The notes beneath the pieces were generated by a model that saw nothing but the letters and a program-made list of their open reading frames with translations, searched no databases and was not told where the DNA came from. From Saccharothrix tamanrassetensis (GTDB lineage: Bacteria; Actinomycetota; Actinomycetes; Mycobacteriales; Pseudonocardiaceae), in contig NZ_JACHJN010000003.1 in the NCBI RefSeq assembly GCF_014203665.1, positions 558,001-622,000 on the forward strand: a stretch of 64,000 nt of DNA, in the 5' to 3' direction. A program made the position numbers and the translations under genes. Below, in pieces: positions 58,753 to 64,000 of the stretch; positions within the stretch are counted from its first letter, which is position 1; each line of letters opens with the position of its first letter.

Positions 58753-59894
58753 TGGGCGGGCCGCTCGCGGGACTGCGCGTGGTCGAGCTGGCGGGCCTCG
58801 CGCCCGCGCCGTTCGGCTGCATGGTGCTCGCGGACCTCGGCGCGTCGGTGATCCGCGTCGACCGGGTGTCCGGTGGCACCGACGCGGCCGGTGGCGTGCC
58901 CGGCGACGTGCTCGGACGCGGCCGGCGGTCGATCGGCGTCGACCTCCGCCGGCCGGAGGGCGCGGACCTGGTGCTGCGCCTGGTCGAGCGGTCCGACGTG
59001 CTGGTCGAGGGCTTCCGGCCGGGGGTGGCGGAGCGGCTGGGCATCGGGCCGGCGCAGTGCCTGGCCCGCAACCCCCGGCTGGTCTACGGCCGGATGACCG
59101 GCTGGGGCCAGGACGGTCCGCTGGCCGACCGCGCCGGGCACGACCTCAACTACATCGCGGTGGCCGGGGCGCTGGAGCCGATCGGCCGGGCGGGCGCGCC
59201 CCCCACCGTGCCGCTGAACGTCGTCGGGGACTTCGGCGGCGGCGGGCTGCTGCTGGCGACGGGCGTGCTGGCGGCGCTGTACGAGCGCGAGCGGTCCGGG
59301 CGCGGGCAGGTGGTGGACGCCGCCATGGTGGACGGCGCGGCGCTGCTCACGACGTTCCTGCACGGCATGAAGGCCGCCGGGGCGTGGCCGGGGGAACGCG
59401 GCACCAACCTGCTCGACGGCGGGGCGCCGTTCTACGACGTGTACGCCGCCGCCGACGGCAAGTACGTCAGCATCGGCGCGCTGGAGGAGAAGTTCTACGC
59501 GGACCTGCTGGTCCTGCTGGGGCTGACCGGGCCGGACGTGCCGAACCGGCACGACCCGGCGCAGTGGCCGGCGCTGCGGGCGCGGATCGCCGAGGCGGTG
59601 GCCACTCGCACGAGGGACGAGTGGACGGCGTTGGCGGAGGGGACGGACGCCTGCCTGGCGCCCGTGCTGACGCCCGAGGAGGCGGCGGGGCACCGGTACA
59701 ACACCGCCCGCGGCACGTTCGTCGAGGTGGGGGGATTGGCGCAACCCGCGCCCGCGCCGCGCTTCGACCGCACGCCTGCGGAGACACCCTCGGTGCCGCC
59801 GGCGGTCGGGCAGCACACGATCGAGGTACTGACGGCGTTGGGGCTGTCCGACGCGGAGATCGCGCAACTGCGGCGGGCCGGTGTCGTCGGATGA
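58752..59894 (+). CDS. CaiB/BaiF family CoA transferase (alpha-methylacyl-CoA racemase-like)
   Basis: A 380-residue family III CoA transferase. It begins PLAGLRVVELAGLAPAPFGCMVLADLGASVIRVDR and has VLVEGFRPGVAERLGIGPAQCLARNPRLVYGRMTGWGQDGPLADRAGHDLNYIAVAGAL, with the His/Asp pair (GHDLNYIA) and PLNVVGDFGGGGLL used by alpha-methylacyl-CoA racemases. It would epimerise 2-methyl-branched acyl-CoAs before oxidation, which suits its coupling to the acyl-CoA dehydrogenase. A general CoA transferase role is the alternative. Confidence 0.93.
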   Translation: MGGPLAGLRVVELAGLAPAPFGCMVLADLGASVIRVDRVSGGTDAAGGVPGDVLGRGRRSIGVDLRRPEGADLVLRLVERSDVLVEGFRPGVAERLGIGPAQCLARNPRLVYGRMTGWGQDGPLADRAGHDLNYIAVAGALEPIGRAGAPPTVPLNVVGDFGGGGLLLATGVLAALYERERSGRGQVVDAAMVDGAALLTTFLHGMKAAGAWPGERGTNLLDGGAPFYDVYAAADGKYVSIGALEEKFYADLLVLLGLTGPDVPNRHDPAQWPALRARIAEAVATRTRDEWTALAEGTDACLAPVLTPEEAAGHRYNTARGTFVEVGGLAQPAPAPRFDRTPAETPSVPPAVGQHTIEVLTALGLSDAEIAQLRRAGVVG

Positions 59895-59898
59895 CGTG

Positions 59899-59935
59899 CC
59901 CCAGGGTGATGCCCAGGGGATGGGATGCCCTGGGG
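59899..59935 (+). terminator. hairpin and direct repeats after the racemase gene
   Basis: ccccaggg (59899-59906) and ccctgggg (59928-59935) can pair, and atgccc-a/t-ggggatg occurs twice in tandem (from 59910 and 59925). A weak terminator is likely. Confidence 0.45.
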
Positions 59936-60362
59936 ATGACGCTCGGGAGAGGGATGCCCGGCGCCGGAAAAAGGGCGCGAGAAATCGCTCGGGGTGCGCG
60001 CGAGAAATGAGGACGGCCGGTGTCGGCCTAATGACGCACGGTGTGCGGTTCGGCGCATGTGGGTGATCTACGCGGTCTGCGGCGGAGTGCTGAAGATGTC
60101 GCGGAACCTCGGTGTCGGTGCCGGAGGGAGTGGGCGAGTGGCCCGTATCTTGGTCATCGGCCGGGGCCCGAGAGCGCTTGATCGTCCGTTCGGGTGACAG
60201 GCGCCGGGCTTCAGGCGTGGCTCCCTGGTGGATCCTACGCCCGGACGTGGGATGGGGGCGGGTTCCTCGCTCATCGTCCGGGTGAATGAGGGAGCATGGC
60301 GGGTAACACGGCGGGCACGGAGCCCGCCGTCCGGGCACCTGTGAACGGACGGAGAGGGACTC
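59936..60362 (+). other. intergenic region, no gene assigned
   Basis: About 430 bp with no credible reading frame. It has several cgcgagaaatg-like motifs (ggcgcgagaaatcgc, cgcgcgagaaatgagg) and ends with the gagaggg ribosome site of the small gene at 60363. Confidence 0.4.
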
Positions 60363-60524
60363 GTGAACGTCAAGAAGGTGGTGACGCTGGCAGCCGTCGC
60401 GCTGCTGCTGTTCCTCCTGATCACCCAGCCCGACCAGTCCGCGGAAGCGGTGAAGACCGCGATCGGCTGGCTCCGCCAGGGGGCCGAGTCGATCATCACG
60501 TTCGTCCGGAGCCTGTTCAACTAG
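60363..60524 (+). CDS. small single-pass membrane protein (53 residues)
   Basis: A short GTG-started frame: VNVKKVVTLAAVALLLFLLITQPDQSAEAVKTAIGWLRQGAESIITFVRSLFN in content, with one membrane helix (VVTLAAVALLLFLLI) and an amphipathic tail (GWLRQGAESIITFVRSLF). ggagaggg lies about 5 bases upstream and a terminator hairpin follows at 60541, so it behaves as an independent small gene. Such proteins are recurrent in actinomycetes; no function known to me. Confidence 0.7.
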   Translation: MNVKKVVTLAAVALLLFLLITQPDQSAEAVKTAIGWLRQGAESIITFVRSLFN

Positions 60525-60540
60525 TCCGCTCCCGGGATGG

Positions 60541-60562
60541 CCGGCGGTCCGATCACCGCCGG
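60541..60562 (+). terminator. terminator hairpin after the small membrane protein
   Basis: ccggcggt and accgccgg pair around ccgatc, beginning 16 bp after the stop codon. Confidence 0.7.
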
Positions 60563-60715
60563 TGACGGTCGGATCTCCGCGTTGGACCGTCTGGGTGGAA
60601 TGAGGGCTATAACGCCCTGGTAACAGGGTTTTTGACAATCCGGGGTCTAGCGGTTGTCGGTACCCGCTAATACGGTGCGCTGCATTGGCTGATCTTCGAC
60701 CGACGAGGAGGCAGA

Positions 60716-61204
60716 ATGGTCGAGGACTCCGGAGTCGACGAGCTGCTGCGGCAGTGGGCGGCTGAGCGCTCGGACGACGCCGAGCTGCAAGAGGTGAACC
60801 GGATCAAGGACGAGTGGCTGGCCGAGGCCCCGCCGTCCGCGCCGGGCATCCCCGTGCAGCGGGCGAACGGCGGGCCGCGCGGACTGGTGAAGGTCGAGTC
60901 CGCCGATCCGGCCTACGTGGCGGCGATGAGGAAGCGGGCGCCCGAGGTGCCCGAGGTCCTGCTCGCCGCCGCGGCCAGCTACTGGCAGCTGGTGGGCGAC
61001 CTGTCCGAGGCGGAGCGGTGGTGGGACGCGGGCATCAGCCCGTTGGACCAGCGCGCTCTCGACTACCGGGCGGCCGGGCTCACGCCCGCCGACCTGGGAC
61101 GTCGACTCGGACCGATGACGGTGCTCCAGCACCTGCGTCGGGGAAGCGCGGCGGCCTGGTGTGTGGCCAGGTTGCAGCGGCAGCGCCGGGACGGCGTTGC
61201 GTGA
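60716..61204 (+). CDS. conserved hypothetical protein
   Basis: A 162-residue soluble protein behind gaggagg (9 bases before ATG). It is acidic and helical at first (SGVDELLRQWAAERSDDAELQEVNRIKDEWLAEAP), then AMRKRAPEVPEVLLAAAASYWQLVGDLSEAERWWDAGISPLDQRALDYRAAGLTPADLGRRLG, which ends like a degenerate helix-turn-helix (LTPADLGRRLGPMTVLQHLRRG). No named family recognised. A TTGACA lies at 60632-60637 upstream. Confidence 0.75.
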   Translation: MVEDSGVDELLRQWAAERSDDAELQEVNRIKDEWLAEAPPSAPGIPVQRANGGPRGLVKVESADPAYVAAMRKRAPEVPEVLLAAAASYWQLVGDLSEAERWWDAGISPLDQRALDYRAAGLTPADLGRRLGPMTVLQHLRRGSAAAWCVARLQRQRRDGVA

Positions 61205-61405
61205 GGTTCGGGCGTCGCGCCCGTGAGGGGCGCGACGTGACTCGGGACCGGTAGGGCAGCGGGTGGTCGAAGTCGCGCAGCGGCTTCGCGACCCGGGCGC
61301 GGCCGTCCCCGGGCAGTCGGATACCAGCGCGAACCGGGAGGGCGGGCTCCTGTGCGAGGAGCCCCTTCCGACGGGAACCGCGCCGGCGAGAAGTACCCTG
61401 GCAGG

Positions 61406-61777
61406 GTGCCCGGCACCCTGCTGACCCCCAAGAGGCTGGCGATCGCCGCCGTCTGCGTGGCGTCGTTGGTGGTCTGCTGCGGCCTGGCGTACTGGCAGTG
61501 GGAGCGGTTCTCCCAGGCGGGCGGCACGTTCCAGAACCTGGGCTACGTCTTCCAGTGGCCGCTGTTCGGCCTGTTCCCCGTGTTCGTGGTGTGGCGGATG
61601 CGCAAGCTCGCCGACCGGCGCGGAGCCGAGGACGCCTCGCCGGAGCCGGTGGCGGCAGCCCCGGAGCCGGTGGCTACCGTGGAGCACGTCAGGACACCCG
61701 CGCACGACGACGAGGACGACGAGTTGGCGGCCTACAACCGCTACCTCCGGGAACTCCACGCGCGGGACCAGCGGTGA
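61406..61777 (+). CDS. conserved actinobacterial membrane protein
   Basis: A 123-residue protein with two membrane helices (RLAIAAVCVASLVVCCGLAYWQW and YVFQWPLFGLFPVFVVWRMRKL), a WQWERFSQAGGTFQNLGYVFQWPLFG loop and an acidic tail (HDDEDDELAAYNRYLRELHAR). GTG 61406 is chosen since the longer frame starts without a hydrophobic or family match. It is followed 21 bp later by the DUF3817 gene; this pairing recurs in actinomycetes, where both are small membrane proteins of unknown role. Confidence 0.82.
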   Translation: MPGTLLTPKRLAIAAVCVASLVVCCGLAYWQWERFSQAGGTFQNLGYVFQWPLFGLFPVFVVWRMRKLADRRGAEDASPEPVAAAPEPVATVEHVRTPAHDDEDDELAAYNRYLRELHARDQR

Positions 61778-61798
61778 GCGAAGGCGGTCGGTAGGGCG

Positions 61799-62101
61799 AT
61801 GAGCGGTGCGTTGGGCCGGTTCCGGTTCATGGCTTACGTGGTCGGTGTCGGCCTGCTCGGGCTCGTGGTCGCCATGTTGGTCAAGTACATCGGCGGCAAC
61901 CCCGGCATGATGGCCGTCGTCGGCCCCGTCCACGGCTTCCTGTACGCCATCTACCTGGTCTTCACCGTGGACCTGGCGCTCAAGGCGCGCTGGTCGCTCA
62001 AGGGCACCGCGCTGGTGCTGCTGGCGGGCACCATCCCGTTCGTGTCGTTCTACGCCGAGCGCAAGGTGGTCGAGAGCGTCCGGGCGGAACGCGCCCTGTG
62101 A
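61799..62101 (+). CDS. DUF3817 family membrane protein
   Basis: A 100-residue protein with three membrane helices and the DUF3817 marks: FRFMAYVVGVGLLGLVVAMLVKY, VVGPVHGFLYAIYLVFTVDLALKARWS, and GTIPFVSFYAERKVVESVRAE. The conserved GPVHGFLY and PF.sFyaErk motifs are clear. Function unknown. Confidence 0.94.
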   Translation: MSGALGRFRFMAYVVGVGLLGLVVAMLVKYIGGNPGMMAVVGPVHGFLYAIYLVFTVDLALKARWSLKGTALVLLAGTIPFVSFYAERKVVESVRAERAL

Positions 62102-62171
62102 CCGGCTCTTGGTTGACCGCGCCTACCAGGCACAACTAGCGTCTGGCGGTACCAACTGAACACGGCCGTCG

Positions 62172-62352
62172 ATGTCGCGCGGGAGAGTCCCCACCAGGGG
62201 CGCCGAAGGAGCAACTCCTCCCCGGAATCTCTCAGGCACAGCTACCGCCCGACGAAGGCAACTCTGGAAAGCAGGCGTCACGCCTCGCCCACGGTGCAAG
62301 CCGCGCGCTGCGCGCGGCGAAGCTCTCAGGCTCATGACAGAGGGGGAGGCTC
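62172..62352 (+). ncRNA. tandem glycine riboswitch upstream of gcvT
   Basis: Two glycine aptamers in series. The first (about 62178-62238) begins gcgggagagtcccc and ends ggaatctctcaggca; the second (about 62262-62345) begins actctggaaagcaggcg and ends gaagctctcaggctcat, then gacagagggg. The paired ggaga/tctcaggc core sequences are diagnostic. Glycine binding to both units would switch on the gcvT-glyA operon. The gap to the GTG of gcvT is about 100 bp. Confidence 0.95.
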
Positions 62353-62452
62353 ACTCGACGAGGAGTCTCCGATGGACCGTGTCATCCTTCTCAGCGGCAG
62401 CCCGACCGGCCCGGTCGGTCCCGTTGCCGTGCCCGCCACCAGGGAGGACCCC

Positions 62453-63553
62453 GTGGAAACCCGCCGGACGCCACTGCACGCCGAGCACGAGGCGCTGGGC
62501 GCCCAGTTCACCGACTTCGCGGGCTGGCGGATGCCGCTGCGCTACGACAGCGAGCTGGCCGAGCACCACGCCGTGCGCACCTCGGCGGGCCTGTTCGACC
62601 TGACCCACATGGGCGAGATCGTGCTGACCGGCCCGGAAGCCGGCCGCGCGCTGGACCGCGCCCTGGTCGGCAACGCGTCCGCGATCGGCGTCGGGCGCGC
62701 CCGCTACACCATGATCTGCCAGGCCGACGGCGGTGTCATCGACGACCTGATCGTCTACCGGACCGGCGAGCAGGAGTACCTGGTCGTCGCGAACGCGTCC
62801 AACGCCGCGGTCGTGTCCGCCGCCCTGGTCGAGCGCGCCGAGGGCTTCGACACGACGGTCGAGGACAAGTCGGTGGACTACGCCCTGCTGGCCGTGCAGG
62901 GCCCGGCGTCCACCGCGATCCTGTCCGGCCTGACCGCCACCGACCTGGCCGCGGTGAAGTACTACGCCTCGTACCCGACCGAGGTGGCCGGCCGCCCCGC
63001 GCTGCTCGCCCGCACCGGCTACACCGGCGAGGACGGCTTCGAGCTGTTCCTGGCACCCGCCGACGCCCCGCACGTGTGGCAGGCGCTGCTGGCGGCGGGC
63101 AAGCCGCACGACCTCCGGCCCGCCGGCCTGGGCTGCCGCGACACGCTGCGGCTGGAAGCCGGGATGCCGCTGTACGGCAACGAGCTCAGCGCCGACCGCA
63201 CCCCGTTCCACGCCAACCTGGGCCGCGTCGTGAAGCTGGACAAGCCGGAGGACTTCGTCGGCCGGGACGCCCTCGCGCGGGTCGCCGAGCAGGGGGTGGA
63301 CGCGCGGCTGGTCGGCCTGAAGACCACCTCCCGGCGCGCCCCCCGCCACGGCTACCCGGTGCTCGACGCGTCCGGTTCCCCCATCGGGGAGGTCACCAGC
63401 GGCGCGCTGTCGCCGACGCTGGGCTACTCGGTGGCGATGGCGTACGTGACCCCGGGCCACACCGAGCCCGGCACCGAGCTGGCCGTCGACATCCGGGGGA
63501 AGCAGGAGCCCGTGGAGGTCGTCGCGCTGCCGTTCTACAAGCGAAACTCGTAG
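62453..63553 (+). CDS. gcvT: aminomethyltransferase (glycine cleavage T protein)
   Basis: A 366-residue enzyme transferring the methylene group from the H-protein to tetrahydrofolate in the glycine cleavage system. It begins RRTPLHAEHEALGAQFTDFAGWRMPLRY and has LFDLTHMGEIVLTG, RYTMICQADGGVIDDLIVYR, ARTGYTGEDGFELFL, GLGCRDTLRLEAGMPLYGNEL and a C-terminal barrel (SPTLGYSVAMAYVTPGHTEPGTELAVDIRGK). GTG 62453 follows agggagg by five bases; ATG 62372 would add a poorly conserved stretch. It is regulated by the glycine riboswitch. Confidence 0.97.
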   Translation: METRRTPLHAEHEALGAQFTDFAGWRMPLRYDSELAEHHAVRTSAGLFDLTHMGEIVLTGPEAGRALDRALVGNASAIGVGRARYTMICQADGGVIDDLIVYRTGEQEYLVVANASNAAVVSAALVERAEGFDTTVEDKSVDYALLAVQGPASTAILSGLTATDLAAVKYYASYPTEVAGRPALLARTGYTGEDGFELFLAPADAPHVWQALLAAGKPHDLRPAGLGCRDTLRLEAGMPLYGNELSADRTPFHANLGRVVKLDKPEDFVGRDALARVAEQGVDARLVGLKTTSRRAPRHGYPVLDASGSPIGEVTSGALSPTLGYSVAMAYVTPGHTEPGTELAVDIRGKQEPVEVVALPFYKRNS

Positions 63554-63562
63554 GGAGACCAC

Positions 63563-64000
63563 ATGTCCGAGCACTTCAACACCTCCCTCGCGGAGTTCGA
63601 CCCGGAGGTCGCCGAGGCGGTCGCGGCCGAGCTGGGCCGGCAGCAGGGCACGCTGGAGATGATCGCCTCGGAGAACTTCACCCCGGTGTCGGTGCTCCAG
63701 GCGCAGGGTTCCGTGCTGACCAACAAGTACGCCGAGGGCTACCCCGGCCGGCGCTACTACGGCGGGTGCGAGCACGTCGACGTCATCGAGCGGCTGGCGA
63801 TCTCGCGGGTGAAGGAGCTGTTCGGCGCGGGCTTCGCCAACGTGCAGCCGCACTCCGGCGCGCAGGCCAACGCGAGCGCCATGGTCGCCCTGCTCCAGCC
63901 CGGCGACACCATCCTCGGGCTGGACCTGGCGCACGGCGGCCACCTCACGCACGGGATGCGGATCAACTTCTCCGGCAAGCTGTACAACGTCGTGCCCTAC
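63563..64000 (+). CDS. glyA: serine hydroxymethyltransferase, N-terminal part
   Basis: The first 146 residues of a PLP enzyme interconverting serine and glycine with tetrahydrofolate; the frame is open at the window end. Signatures: [97 protein letters not shown] (PLP-site Ser and His). The ATG follows gggaga 5-10 bases upstream and lies 9 bp after gcvT, so both share the riboswitch-controlled transcript. Confidence 0.97.
   Translation, partial: MSEHFNTSLAEFDPEVAEAVAAELGRQQGTLEMIASENFTPVSVLQAQGSVLTNKYAEGYPGRRYYGGCEHVDVIERLAISRVKELFGAGFANVQPHSGAQANASAMVALLQPGDTILGLDLAHGGHLTHGMRINFSGKLYNVVPY

Noticed and set aside
1-64000. Prophage, integrative element or IS
   Set aside because: No integrase, transposase, phage structural gene or att-like repeat beside a tRNA was seen.

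Overview
The window is very GC-rich, has many GTG starts, a mycothiol-type enzyme family, DUF5753/DUF397 pairs and a SARP regulator. Together these point to a filamentous actinomycete, most like the Pseudonocardiales (Saccharothrix/Actinosynnema/Lentzea group). It reads as chromosomal core metabolism broken by accessory islands. I see no tRNA, rRNA, transposase, phage gene or CRISPR array. The first gene (an Scr1-type regulator) and the last gene (glyA) are cut by the window edges.

Layout. 1-5.4 kb: DUF5753 regulator with a separate DUF397 partner, a mycothiol-type isomerase-family protein, a serine protease fused to an endonuclease I domain, and an XPB-like helicase-associated protein. 5.4-13.2 kb: housekeeping and accessory metabolism (DUF2461, VanZ, pyruvate kinase, TesB thioesterase, Uma2 relic, aromatic amino acid decarboxylase, divergent Lrp/LysE pair, MpaB-type oxygenase). 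13.2-17.2 kb: a compact island encoding a ubiquitin-like protein, an E2-like protein, a membrane-anchored JAMM/JAB protease, a small membrane protein with a Cys/His cluster, and an E1-like adenylyltransferase, with a divergent membrane protein. A decayed duplicate of lysE sits at its edge. This is the most unusual system here. 17.4-25.1 kb: gnd, rhomboid-like protein, SulP-carbonic anhydrase fusion, a 14-bp tandem array, a single-chain HTH-DUF5753-DUF397 regulator, DedA. 25.1-34.8 kb: perfect palindromes, a SARP/NB-ARC/TPR regulator, a secreted GH18 chitinase behind DasR-like repeats, and a large LuxR (LAL) regulator. 35.3-38.6 kb: MacB/FtsX-type ABC exporter. 39-45.7 kb: a beta-glucoside uptake and hydrolysis cluster (binding lipoprotein, two permeases, GH1 beta-glucosidase, NUDIX protein, LacI regulator) with matching gagagcgctctc operators at both ends. 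45.8-53.2 kb: small membrane or secreted proteins, AlkZ-like protein, DM13 protein, AraC regulator behind a near-perfect DasR-box, and a secreted NAGPA-metallophosphoesterase enzyme. 53.7-59.9 kb: fatty-acid oxidation (fadB, fadA, acyl-CoA dehydrogenase, CaiB-type CoA transferase/racemase) plus a GNAT acetyltransferase. 60.4-64 kb: small membrane and conserved proteins, then a tandem glycine riboswitch controlling gcvT-glyA.

Three copies of a roughly 130-bp double-stem palindrome (35.0, 53.3 and 53.6 kb) keep their outer stem and the outer part of their inner stem. They vary the middle of the inner stem with compensating changes, so they form a structured dispersed repeat family. Chitinase, beta-glucosidase, the DasR-like boxes and the LacI operators suggest a saprophytic soil organism that couples polysaccharide use to amino-sugar and beta-glucoside sensing.
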